64,000 bases of DNA from Adineta steineri. Its lineage: Eukaryota; Rotifera; Eurotatoria; Adinetida; Adinetidae. The stretch covers positions 325,390 through 389,389 of the forward strand of contig CAJNOI010000034.1 in NCBI GenBank assembly GCA_905250115.1, written 5' to 3'. The translations under genes were made by a program, and so were the position numbers. Below the pieces are notes generated by a model. The model made no database searches and had not been told where the DNA came from. It worked only from the letters and a program-made list of their open reading frames with translations. Within the stretch, counting starts at the first letter, position 1. The number at the start of each line of letters is the position of its first letter. Positions 46,776 through 55,973 of the stretch are shown here, in pieces.

Positions 46776-47235
46776 TGATGTGGGTGTAGGGGTAGGAGTG
46801 AATAGTGTGAGTGGTGTGCTTGCTGTAGGTGTGGTCGGTTTGTATTTGAGTAATACGCTTCCCAGACCAATTCGTAACGAAAAATACGCCGTTTTAACAC
46901 ATTAAAAGCGCACATTTTTACACGTTAAAAAAATAATCTTTTGTAAGAAAAACGATTTTTAGGTTATTAACTATTAACAACTCAACCTTTTCTACAAAAA
47001 GTTAATTTTTTAAACGCGTAAAAACCTCGTATTTTTCGTTACTTGTCTGTCTCAATTATCTTATGGTTACATCCACACCCTACACCCGCATTCACATTCA
47101 CACATACGCCCACATCTACATCCATACTCATGCCCATCCACATCAGAAACTACATGTATACCCACACCCCACATTCACACCCACAACTACATCCACACCC
47201 ACACCCACCCACACCCACACCCACACCCTCAAGAT
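46776..47235. repeat. Large telomere-type hairpin carrying a nested inverted-repeat element
   Basis: A G-rich arm at 46776-46855 (GATGTGGGTGTAGGGGTAGG) and a long C-rich arm at 47075-47235 (CCCACACCCACCCACACCCA) are separated by the nested element. The right end is CCCACACCCTCAAGATG, the terminus shared with other copies. Confidence 0.75.
46874..47042. mobile_element. 169-bp inverted-repeat element nested in the spacer of a telomere-type hairpin
   Basis: Ends GTAACGAAAAATACG and CGTATTTTTCGTTAC are perfect 15-bp inverted repeats; weaker pairing continues inward. MITE-like, with no ORF. Confidence 0.7.
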
Positions 47236-47569
47236 GCTACACTGAATTGAGGTTAAAAGTTTGTTTTTAAACTATCCGATTAATCCTTTTGAGCAAAAGA
47301 TGAAACCGGTCATCGCAGCTCTACACAACAACAACTACAACCACACCCACACACACATTCATCGATCCGATCAAATCTTTCAGTAGAGGGTCGGCGGCAA
47401 TTGCACTGCGTTACTTGTTATTTTACACACTGCCAATATTGTTGTACAATTGAGCGAAATTAGGATGATTTGCAGGAAGAGGTTTTTCACAAATTTTTAT
47501 TTAAATTCAAGTCAACACAGTGATTATGAGGATAGTTGAGATTTTATGTGAGAGAAACAAAAGAAAGAA

Positions 47570-47663
47570 AGGGTGTGGGTGGCTGTGAGGTGGTTGTATG
47601 TGGGTGTGCTTATTCTGTCGATCATCCACCCATTCGAACCCACTCTCACCCTCACGTATCATC
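47570..47663. repeat. Telomere-type hairpin overlapping the 3' end of the KSP-repeat gene
   Basis: GGGTGTGGGTGGCTGTGAGG on the left; CCACCCATTCGAACCCACTC and TCACCCTCACG on the right. It starts at the stop codon of the gene above it on the minus strand. Confidence 0.6.
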
Positions 47664-49017
47664 ACCCTCGCAGTCAGAATCGGAGTCATTGCCGCGGTCA
47701 TTTGATATGTGTTGTGGTGATTTGCTCTTTTGTGGTCGCTTGGATCTGTTTTCTGGTGACTTGATCTGTGGTGGTTCTTCAGATCTGTTTTCCAGTGATT
47801 TGTTCTTTGGTGGTTNNNNNNNNNNATGACTTGATCTTTGGTGGTCGCTTAGATCTGTTTTCTGGTGACTTGCTCTTTAGTGGTCGCTTAGATCTGTTTT
47901 GACCCTTCAGTCTGACTTGTTGTTTTTTTTGTCGCATATTTCGGTTTCCATGAATCCAATCTCTCACTTTATAGTCATAATGATCATTGAAATGGATTAG
48001 GTGTCGTTCATATATTTCGAGAAGGTTCTTAACTTCCAGACGGTATTTTGGTACTATTGAGCGGATAACAGTAGCCAGTGCAACAAGATGTGAAATAGCG
48101 TCCAAATGACTCTTCGCATCTGACGAATTATCATCTTCGAATTTGCCCGACACATACAAACGTAGGGCGGCAGTTGCAATAATGATCGCATAAGCGACCA
48201 CGAATTTGTAAATGATCTCTTCTTTGCTCGCGTTTGTATTGTATATTCGTCTGGCGAAATTTTTCAGGAGCTCTTTTGATGCTTTATCAAATAGCAACCA
48301 ATAGTTTTCATGGCTGTCTTTGCTTTGATTCTTATTGGCCACACATTTTTTCCAAGTCTCGAAATCAAAATATTCTTTTAACAGAAGCACAATTCTTTTT
48401 TCTAAAGGTTTATATAAGTCATGGAGTGATTTACTGGACACTTTAATTGCCCAAGGGCTAGGAACGATCAGCCTTAAAGGATTTACAGAATCGCCAGGTG
48501 GAACAAGAGCAACTCTTGCGGGTGGTTTTTGTGGCTCGTTTGGCTTTTTCTTACTGACCGAGGAATCATTTTTTGCTGCTGTCTTCACTTCATTATTGTA
48601 ATATTGACATAAATCTTCTCTCCATCCAATAAGACTTTCCAATAAACGGGTAGAGTTATTTCGCCGATCTAGCCGATTACCTTGACCTTTTTTAATCGGT
48701 TTCAAATCGATGGTATTCATAACGGAATTTAGATTAGCATCGATTTTGCGGGCTTGTCTTAGATTTGAGTTATAACGTAATATACAGTCCAGAATTTTAC
48801 TGGCTTGATCTTTAATTTCCGCACTAGAAAACATTTTATTACTTGAAGATTTATAATAGGCATCATTATCTATGGTGCCCAAAGTCTCGTCTGAAATACC
48901 TAAATAATATAAAGAAAATGTTTCATGCTTGTTACGTTTGTGAAACCACTCATCCAATGTAATTGATAGGAAATAGCTGTTAGCACAATTTCTGAAGGGA
49001 TTAAAAACGTGAAACAT
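47652..49017 (-). CDS. Unknown protein with C-terminal KSPENRSKRPP repeats, broken by a 10-N gap
   Basis: No intron seen. From MFHVFNPFRNC the frame runs about 400 residues to the gap at 47816-47825. A helical N-terminal body (ASKILDCILRYNSN, LIGWREDLCQYYNNE, ASKELLKNFARRIYN) is followed by a basic tail of 13-residue repeats of the type KSPENRSKRPPKI. Past the gap the protein continues only in another frame: PPKNKSLENRSEEP, PPQIKSPENRSKRP, then an acidic end NDSDSDCEGDDT and TGA at 47652-47654. So the true gap length is not 10 and the frame change is an assembly artefact. KSP/KxKSP units are typical phosphorylation repeats. No known domain. Composition matches the 43191 and 50062 genes. Confidence 0.6.
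47816..47825. other. Assembly gap (10 N) in a 39-bp coding repeat
   Basis: The gap lies inside tandem 39-bp repeats (GGTCGCTTAGATCTGTTTTC...), where short-read assembly would collapse. The frame is inconsistent across it. Confidence 0.9.
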
Positions 49018-49106
49018 GATTTAGCACTATCTTCAGAACGACTTCTTAGTCCATAAATTATGCTCTGTGACTGGTTTTTCGTCTTTCCGTTAGGGTTTGT
49101 ATTGCG

Positions 49107-49226
49107 GTTGACGTGTATGGGTGAAGATGCGTGTGGGTAAGGAAAAGGGCGTCAGGGCGTTTTCTTTCATAACAAAATCTTACACCCACCCACGCTCACA
49201 TCCATACTCACACCCATCCACCCTCA
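49107..49226. repeat. Telomere-type hairpin
   Basis: GTGTATGGGTGAAGATGCGT and GTGGGTAAGG on the left; ACACCCACCCACGCTCACAT and CACACCCATCCACCCTC on the right. It ends 8 bp before the foldback element at 49234. Confidence 0.65.
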
Positions 49227-49233
49227 TCTATTC

Positions 49234-49600
49234 GTGTTAAATATCTCGAATGTCGACATTTTGGCTACCTTCGCTAAGGTCGAAAAATAGCACTATTTCA
49301 CATTTCTTCTACATGCTGTGTCCTATTGCTTGTAGTATCATCTCATCAATTTGTTTTTCTCAAACCTGATGAAAAGATAGTTTTTGAAGCAGAAAAAGCC
49401 GCGTAGATAAAGAGTTTTATTCATTTTACGTGATCAGTTTGGTTAAAAACTATGTTTCCTTCAAATCTTTGGAAAACAAATTGATGAGATGATACTACAA
49501 GCAATAGGACACAGCGTGTAATAAAAATGTAAAATAGTGCTGTTTTTTCGGCCTTGGCGAAGGTAGCTAGAATGCGGACATTCTAGATATTCAACAAAGA
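49234..49600. mobile_element. Long foldback element, arms about 130 bp
   Basis: Left arm from GTTAAATATCTCGAATGTC to TCATCAATTTGTTTTTC. The right arm, reversed, starts TTGAATATCTAGAATGTCCG and shares CTGTGTCCTATTGCTTGTAG and TATCATCTCATCAATTTGTT. The loop is about 105 bp. No ORF. Confidence 0.8.
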
Positions 49601-49833
49601 TACTACAAGAACGAATACTTTTAAACTCGATCGCAGAGAGAGCACGCAAATATGTACCTTTATGAGTCATTTTTTTCATTATTCATGTACTAGTGGCTAT
49701 ATAGATAGAAATGAATATTTTTTACGGCTCTAACAACACAGTTTGTACTTTTTGTAATACTTTTTAATCGACAAGAATTTTTATAAGAAAATCACGAGCA
49801 TTAATAAACATTTTTCGAGGAGGAAACAACAGA

Positions 49834-49955
49834 GACTTCATGCATGAAGTCTCATGTAGTCTCTTAAAATCTTCGAAGTCCATTGAACTTTTTGAAGTCT
49901 CTTGAAATCTGTAAAGTCCATTGAAGTCTCTTGCAGTCTTAAAGTCCGCTGTTTC
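49834..49955. repeat. Degenerate GAAGTCTCTTG repeats
   Basis: GAAGTCTC(T)TG and TGAAGTCTCTTGAAATCT-type words recur at about 20-30 bp. The tract is bounded by AACAGAGACTTC and AAGTCCGCTGTTT, which are weakly complementary. Confidence 0.5.
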
Positions 49956-50061
49956 CCCCTAGACATTTTCGCAACTTCTATTCGATTTTCAAGCTGCATT
50001 TTATTGGTTTGTCTTCCTCAAGGAAGGTGAGTGGGTGAAGATGATAAACAGACGATTATCC

Positions 50062-50694
50062 TTAGTCATTTATTCTCCAGAAAACGAAAGACACCACATT
50101 AATCGATATTTGCATTGAATAAAAGATAAAACTTCGATACATACCTTCTGCTTGATCTTCTTTCCACATATCCATATAGGCTTTTTTCTCCTTTTGAATG
50201 AATTTTTTTTCTATACGGCGGATATTTTTAGACGTTTCAAGAATAACTTTGCGAGCACCCGAGTCTCCTGACAGTCGAAGTGCTTCATAATGACGTCCAT
50301 CGTAAATAAGATATGCATAATAAGGCAAGCCTACTGAATTGTCATAGGGGTGCGCGGTTGCTGTAGTTAAGTTTATATTTCTGATTCCGATATTAAATAT
50401 ATTAGTGAATACATCAATCGCTAGCTGTCCGCCCCACCCGTTGGGTTGTCGTATGTCCGCGATGTCATGAGCTATCTCATCGAGTTCGCCAGATAGAATC
50501 ACAGCATATCTTTCAGGATCTCGTTCAATTTCGTCAGCTATCATTTCTCTGAGTTGCGGTACTGTAATTTGAAAACTTCCGGGAGTATTTGACAAAATGT
50601 AGCGTAGTGCATGAAACAAACATGAGCCGTCTCCTCGTGCAGGAAAACGGCAGAGAGCAAGATTCTCTTCTACATCTGATTCATTTGAAGACAT
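50062..50694 (-). CDS. OTU-domain cysteine protease (deubiquitinase-like)
   Basis: 210 residues, single exon. The catalytic segment is RGDGSCLFHAL with Asp22 and Cys25, WGGQLAIDVF at 87-96, and YDGRHYEAL with the catalytic His135: the order and spacing of the OTU fold. Such enzymes cleave ubiquitin chains from substrates in the cytosol. There is no membrane segment or ubiquitin-binding zinc finger. Lys/Glu-rich helices follow the domain. GTATGT after DQAE could be a splice donor; if so the true C-terminus is in a further exon and the last 25 residues shown are intron. The composition is less AT-rich than usual here, like the 43191 and 47652 genes. OTU proteases are also common in mobile elements and viruses, so a cellular role is not certain. 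Confidence 0.78.
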   Translation of the reverse strand: MSSNESDVEENLALCRFPARGDGSCLFHALRYILSNTPGSFQITVPQLREMIADEIERDPERYAVILSGELDEIAHDIADIRQPNGWGGQLAIDVFTNIFNIGIRNINLTTATAHPYDNSVGLPYYAYLIYDGRHYEALRLSGDSGARKVILETSKNIRRIEKKFIQKEKKAYMDMWKEDQAEGMYRSFIFYSMQISINVVSFVFWRIND

Positions 50695-50805
50695 TGATGC
50701 CGTAGTATTCGTCGTGTGATGTTCACGGCTCGGTGTACTTTATAAATCTAAAAGGCAATCAAAAAGTTTATTGTGAATTTATAAAGAATATACAAGTGTC
50801 CATCA

Positions 50806-50892
50806 GAGCTGCCGGTGATGTTATCACAGTCAACGCTATTTGGCCTGGAGTAGGCCAAACAGCGTTAATTGTTGCGACATCACCGGCAGCTC
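50806..50892. repeat. GC-rich perfect-ended hairpin, arms about 40 bp
   Basis: GAGCTGCCGGTGATGT...AACGCTATTTGGCCT pairs with AGGCCAAACAGCGTT...ACATCACCGGCAGCTC around a GGAGT loop. It lies in an open frame (50733-50996) that lacks an ATG. Far more GC-rich than its surroundings. Confidence 0.75.
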
Positions 50893-52086
50893 AGGTATCC
50901 ATGGGAGACGGAGCGATTTTATTTTATGCTAGGCTCAATTTTTCAAACGAATCACTCCGAATAGCAAAATTAGACGAAGACTTTTTTAACTGTTAATCAT
51001 TTAGTCTTTCTTGTTGACTTTAATTATTGTTGAAGTTTAACGACTACATGATACTTTATTTTACCAAGCGAAAACATGAACTGAAAGTGTAACATACAAA
51101 TGCTGCTTGAAAATGATCAAAAAATAGATCAAGAAAAAATAAAACTATCCACGCTCAAAAAAAGTCTTCCAACTTTGTTTTTTTCAAATAAATCTAGAAC
51201 AGATGCATTCTAAATTAAGTACACCTAATTTGTCCTTATGTCTACTCAAAACTATTATTAGTCTTTCGATTTTTACTTTGAAAAGACAAAAACTGACTTT
51301 GTTTAGCCAGCATTCCTATGTAAAAAAAACTTTGACTAGAAAATCAACAAAAAAAATGTTAAAAAATCTGTTGTAACCGTATACTTTTAATCGATTATTA
51401 TTCAGAAATAACCGAAAAAGTCAAAATTTCCTTAATTATCACAATAAACCGGGATTATAATCGATTAGCAGTTCGTGGAAAAAATTGATTTTAATTCAAT
51501 TTTGCCCGAAACAAAATGGACAAATTGAAATTCGCTTTCATCAGTTATAGTTAATTTTTTTTATGAACTTTTAAATGATTATAATCGGAATTCATCGTAA
51601 TAATTAAGAAAATTTCAGTTTTTACTGTTATTTCTGACTAAAATCGGTGAAAAGCGTGTGGTTACAACCGATTTTTAATCCTTTTTTTAATGAAGTTTAA
51701 TCTTATTTTTACCCTATCTTTTTATATGGGTTGTATGCGAAAAGATAATGATATATAAGTATCTAAAATTCAAATTTCATTTTAAACAGAAGTTTTAAAC
51801 AAATATTAAGCTCTGGAGTTTGAAAAATAAACAACTCGATATCGATGCAGATACCACACCAGTAAAATCCGATAAACAATTCAGTGGACACAAACTGATA
51901 GTCGAGAAAGTGTACACTAATCTTTTAACAATAAGGCATCTATGAGAGCATGAAAACTGAACTATAACAGAAAATTTTCCCATGAAATCGAGCATACCCA
52001 GGCCTTTATACTGCTTAGTTTGAGCCTACCCTTCTGCAATCTAGGGTGGGCTCGAGCGTATCCATGCCTATTACGCTCCGCCGCCT
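50893..52086. other. Intergenic region with a foldback element
   Basis: Holds the foldback at 51362-51679 and, at 52073-52087, a fragment of a GGCGG-type transposon end. No gene seen. Confidence 0.5.
51362..51679. mobile_element. Foldback element, about 318 bp, nearly palindromic throughout
   Basis: Left AAAAATCTGTTGTAACCG...; the right arm, reversed, starts AAAAATCGGTTGTAACCACA. Shared blocks include CAGAAATAAC and GATTATAATC. Pairing continues into the loop with gaps. No ORF. Confidence 0.75.
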
Positions 52087-52792
52087 GTGCATGTCTGACA
52101 TATTTATATGAAGATCGATAATATTCTAAAAAATTCAAATTTCTAGGTCTGTATGACTAGTATTGTTAACTGATTCTTCAAAAAAACTTGGTTGAAAACT
52201 CTGTGACTAGGGCTAGGAGCTATCTTATTAATAAAATTCTAGTAGATAGAATATCTTGCATTCGAAAACAAAGAAAATATATTTTTTCTCCTTACCTTTC
52301 AGCTTGATCGATGAAAAGTTGATGCGATGAGAGAATGATCGTGAATTTTAACATCGTTTATATATTACTGTTATCGAGAGAAATTTTCTGTTCTTGACTG
52401 GAGGTTTTTTATTCAAGTGCGACGCTGTAAAATTTTCTATTAATTCAGATTGAGAGAAGACCTGCGTTATACCACTGGAGCTGCTTTATAATAATACAAG
52501 AATTATGAAATATTTTTTTCTGCACGAATTCCAGTACCGTTCTCCATCCTACAGAATTGTCATGCTTTTGCTCTTACACACGCAAGCTTTCATTTTAAGT
52601 CAGAACGAAAGAAAAACTCAAATGTTTCTTTGCGTCGTCTAGCACTTAAATAACAAAATACTTCTACGGTGTTCGATCATCGATAAAGTTAACCATCAAA
52701 GGGAAAAAAACCACAATAATCTCAACATAGAAGCGTTTGGCATGGACAAAATATAAGTATCGGTTGAGGAGTGTGAATGTGCCTGTCAGAGG
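52087..52792. repeat. Duplicated segment, copy 2 (pairs with 38407-39116)
   Basis: About 706 bp, same orientation as copy 1. It includes the donor CTGAAAG|GTAAGGAG (minus strand), but no copy of the coding exon of the 37615 gene follows. It is bounded on the left by a transposon-end fragment and on the right by a telomere-type tract (52792-52833). Confidence 0.85.
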
Positions 52793-53149
52793 GTGTGAGC
52801 GGCTTTGGGTGTAGATGTGAATGTGGGTGACTGCTAGAGCCCTGCAGTTCCTAAAATTACCCGGATCCGAACCGGAACCGACGGTTCCGGATAGTAGAAA
52901 TTGAAAAACTCCGGTTCCGGCTCGGTTCCTAAAATCTGTAATGGGAACCGAGGATTTCACAATAATATATAAAATATTAAAACATAGATTTTTTTCAGAA
53001 ATTTCTCCATTTCATTCTTAAGATCGTTGACGTTTATTATTTCATTAAAAGAGCAATATGTTCCAAAAGAAAACAAAATTATGTTGTATCTGAATAGTGT
53101 TTTAGCTACCATTAAAAATATTTTTTCGGTTCCGCCGGTTCCGGTTCCG

Positions 53150-53296
53150 GGGTGTGGGTGTAGGTGTAGGTGTAGGTGTGGGTGTGGGTGTGGGTGTGGG
53201 TGTGGGTGGGTGTGAGTAGGTGTGGGTGGGTGTGAGTGGATGGATGTGAATGTGAGCGAGAGAAGACAAAGCATCCACTTAAACTTACACCCACAT
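53150..53296. repeat. Telomere-type tract with the longest regular TGTGGG run
   Basis: GTGTGGGTGTAGGTGTAGGT, then about five perfect GTGGGT-phase units (GGTGTGGGTGTGGGTGTGGG), then variants, a spacer, and a short ACACCCACATC arm. A GGTTCCGG-rich patch precedes it on the left (also at 52860-52930). Confidence 0.75.
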
Positions 53297-53621
53297 CTGA
53301 GTACAATAATTTTATTGTTTTTTTGATTAAAAAAATTTTCTCAAACATTAAAGTGTTTGGAAAACCTATTATCATTTTTGAATGTTTTGGATATTAATTA
53401 AAACATACACGATTTCTTTAAATAAATCAGCGTAGTTTTTCTTGCTCTACGAGATAACATACTGATTATGATAACTATCAATATCTCCCTCTTGTGATGT
53501 ATGAGGTGAAGTAGGATATGATACTTGAATATGCTTGCTAAATAAGCTCGCTCAAAGTTTTTGATTGTAAAATTGAGTCGAAGAACAGCAAGTACTTAAT
53601 ATTTCTCGAAAATAAACAATG

Positions 53622-54142
53622 TTGCACACTCTAAATAAAATAGGTGGTCTACTGAACCCCCAAAAAAGGTTTCGTCGTAACAAAAAAGTCTCCAAACATG
53701 TTCCAAGTTTGAAAAACACAATAAAAAATTCTACGAAACTATTAAAAGATCTTCCCGTGTGTCGGGAGGAAGAACCTTCACCTACGAAACCTTTTTTTAA
53801 GTTCAGGACACCAAAAAAAGGTTTCGTTGAGAAATACGAAACCTTTAGAGTTTCATTTGAAACCCTAATAGTTTCGTACTAAACCCTAAGTTTCTTGTGT
53901 AGTTTAATACGAAACCATAAAAGCTTCGTATTTTTCTACGAAACCTTTTTTTGGTGTCCTGAACTTAAAAAAAGGTTTCGTAGGCGAAGGTTCTTCCTTC
54001 CGACACACGGGAAGATCTTTTAATAGTTTTGTAGAATTTTTTATTGTGTTTTTCAAACTTGGAACATGTTTGGAGCCTTTTTCGTCACGACGAAACCTTT
54101 TTTTGGGAGTTCAGTAGATCACCTATTTTATTTAGAGTGCAA
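53622..54142. mobile_element. Long, near-perfect foldback element, arms about 250 bp
   Basis: Left end TTGCACACTCTAAATAAAAT and right end, reversed, TTGCACTCTAAATAAAATAG. The arms share AAACATGTTCCAAGTTTGAA, AAGATCTTCCCGTGTGTCGG and CACCAAAAAAAGGTTTCGT. The loop is about 20-60 bp. The motif GGTTTCGTA/TACGAAACC recurs inside. A transcript would make a long double-stranded RNA. Confidence 0.88.
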
Positions 54143-54615
54143 AGCCTCATCAAATGAATATATTTTCAATAAGTTTTCCCATCAGCGTAGTATGTTTATT
54201 AGTCTTCTAGTTATTGATTCTTCGTTTGTTTTAACGATATATTACTATAAAAAAAAGTCATCGCAATTGATGATTAGGTCGGTTACTACTGAAAAAAATG
54301 CTTAAGTTAAAGAGTAACTTAGTTTAATTATTGATTGTTTAAAACAGTAGCAATTTTGACAGTAGCATATGGATTGTAATAATATTATAGTTATGCATGT
54401 GTGCACAGTAGAAAAGGAATATTAATGATAAAGTAATAATAGAACTCTATTACGATGCTAATGAGACATTTATCTCTACATCAATTATCTTCTTTCATGT
54501 CATGTCGTTTGCTAGTTCAATAAATAAAACATGATTAATTTACTAGTATAATTTTGTTCTTTTTTTTCTAGATTTCTTGTTAATTCACATAAAAATTTTA
54601 ATTATCAAATTTCCA

Positions 54616-54988
54616 ATGGAACAATCAATGCAGGAGTCAAAAGTAAAGATTTTGCATTTAGTATCGCATAGCAAATTTAAGGAAGCTGTCGATGTAAGGA
54701 ATTTTAGTTTGTGTATATTTTTGAACTAAACTGTTGTATTCTTTTTGTTTCTAGATATATTCGTGACTGATTGAATTTGCTACCACCCAAAAAAATAATA
54801 CTGAAGGATCATCTTTGTTGGCCGAACGGACTGGAATTTATTTATTAGCAAAACATTATCAAAGTAATCTTTTTACTAATTGTAATATTGAATCAAATAT
54901 TTGTTTGCTTTCAGATGCATTAGTAGATAGTAATCGTGCTATTGAGTTAGATCAAGGAAACATATATGGACATATTCAGACGTGGTAG
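54616..54988 (+). pseudogene. TPR-like gene unit 1, broken by TGA
   Basis: Exons 54616-54693, 54755-54863 and 54915-54988 with GT-AG introns. Reading gives MEQSMQESKVKILHLVSHSK, KEAVD, then IYS-stop-LIEFATT, LLAERTGIYLLAKHY, and ALVDSNRAIELDQGNIYGHI. AxxxxAIEL at the end is TPR-like. The TGA is at 54764-54766. Followed by a telomere-type hairpin at 55121. Confidence 0.55.
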
Positions 54989-55120
54989 GTGATAAATGTG
55001 CCAAGACAAATGGCGGACATCCTTTTGAATCACACCCCTTTTGTCTATTTCAGTAATTTGTGATCTTTGTCTTCTCCACTTTCTGTTTCTTTCCTCTCGA
55101 TACATTTTCATTCTTTGAGC

Positions 55121-55191
55121 GTATGGGTGGGTGGGCGTAGGTATTCTATCCATTCCTCAGTTACACCCACACCCACACCCATCCACACCCT
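55121..55191. repeat. Telomere-type hairpin between TPR units
   Basis: GTATGGGTGGGTGGGCGTAG, spacer TATTCTATCCATTCCTCAG, then TTACACCCACACCCACACCC. The spacer recurs in the hairpin at 55766. Confidence 0.72.
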
Positions 55192-55213
55192 TGCTCTTTT
55201 CTCTTCTAGATTT

Positions 55214-55629
55214 CTTGTTAATTCACAAAAAAAAGTGAAGATTATCAGATTTTTAAGGGAACAATCAACCGAGGAGTCAAAATCAAAGATTTTACAGTTA
55301 GTATCTTACAGAAAGTTCAATGAAGCAATCGAAGTAGGGAATTTTTGTCTATCTAATATTTTTGAACTAAATTGTTGAATTGTTTTTGTTCGTAGATGTA
55401 TACAGTTCTTATTGATCGTGCGATTCGCCAGGATGATAATCGTGAGGGACCTGTTTTATTGTAGGAGCGCGCTGGTATTTATTTATTAGCAAAACATTAT
55501 CAAAGTAATCTTTTTACTAATTGTAATATTGAATCAAATATTTGTTTGCTTTCAGATGCATTAGATGATAGTAATAGAGCTATTGAGCTGGGTCAAACAA
55601 ATGGTGACGGGCATATTCAGAAGTGGTAG
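55214..55629 (+). pseudogene. TPR-like gene unit 2, broken by TAG
   Basis: Tandem copy of unit 1. Exon-like parts near 55253-55334, 55396-55503 and 55555-55629. Reading gives EESKSKILQLVSYRKFNEAI, MYTVLIDRAIRQDDNREGPV, LL-stop, ERAGIYLLAKHYQ, and ALDDSNRAIELGQTNGDGHI. TAG at 55462-55464; no ATG at the position used by unit 1. The second intron is identical to unit 1 over about 50 bp, so the duplication is recent. Confidence 0.55.
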
Positions 55630-55765
55630 GTGATAAATGTGCCAAGAAAAATGGCGGACATCCTTTTGAATGACACCCCTTTTGTCTATTTCACTAGTTT
55701 GTGATCTTTGTCTCCTCCACTTTCTGTTTCTTGTTTCTTTCCTCTCGATATATTTTCACTCTTCG

Positions 55766-55824
55766 AGCGGGTGAGTGGGCGGGCGTAGGTATTCTATTCA
55801 TTCCTCAGTCACACCCACACTCTA
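55766..55824. repeat. Telomere-type hairpin after TPR unit 2
   Basis: GGGTGAGTGGGCGGGCGTAG, spacer TATTCTATTCATTCCTCAG, then TCACACCCACACTC. Homologous to the 55121 hairpin, so duplicated together with the TPR unit. Confidence 0.7.
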
Positions 55825-55973
55825 CCATTGATATGATAATTATTCTAAATCATTTGAAACATTACAACATCTATTAGATCAGCAAGATAGTCAGATAAAA
55901 TCCGATAAAATGTTAACTAAAGTTCGAATTTGTTTTAGAATTCTAGCCTTGTCCAATTTAATTGTTGTTTATA

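Larger units (their letters stand above)
45789..47651. other. Intergenic region dense in telomere-type repeats
   Basis: Holds the two largest telomere-type hairpins (46491-46727 and 46776-47235), a nested inverted-repeat element, and further tracts at 47339-47362 and 47570-47663. No gene seen. Confidence 0.55.

Noticed and set aside
46400..47270. ORFs rich in His-Thr-Pro or Gly-Val-Trp at the telomere-type tracts
   Set aside because: Translations of TGTGGG/CCCACA repeats; the composition is imposed by the repeat.
53027..53375. ORFs over 53.0-53.4 kb with CGCGCG or HTHTHT runs
   Set aside because: Also translations of the telomere-type repeat.
53619..53882. Plus-strand ORF of 87 codons in the foldback element
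   Set aside because: Lies wholly in one arm of the 521-bp palindrome and has no coding texture; its mirror in the other arm is not open.
55121..55191. CRISPR-like array from repeated C-rich blocks
   Set aside because: Spacers are not regular, repeats are 6-bp telomere-type units, and the host is eukaryotic.
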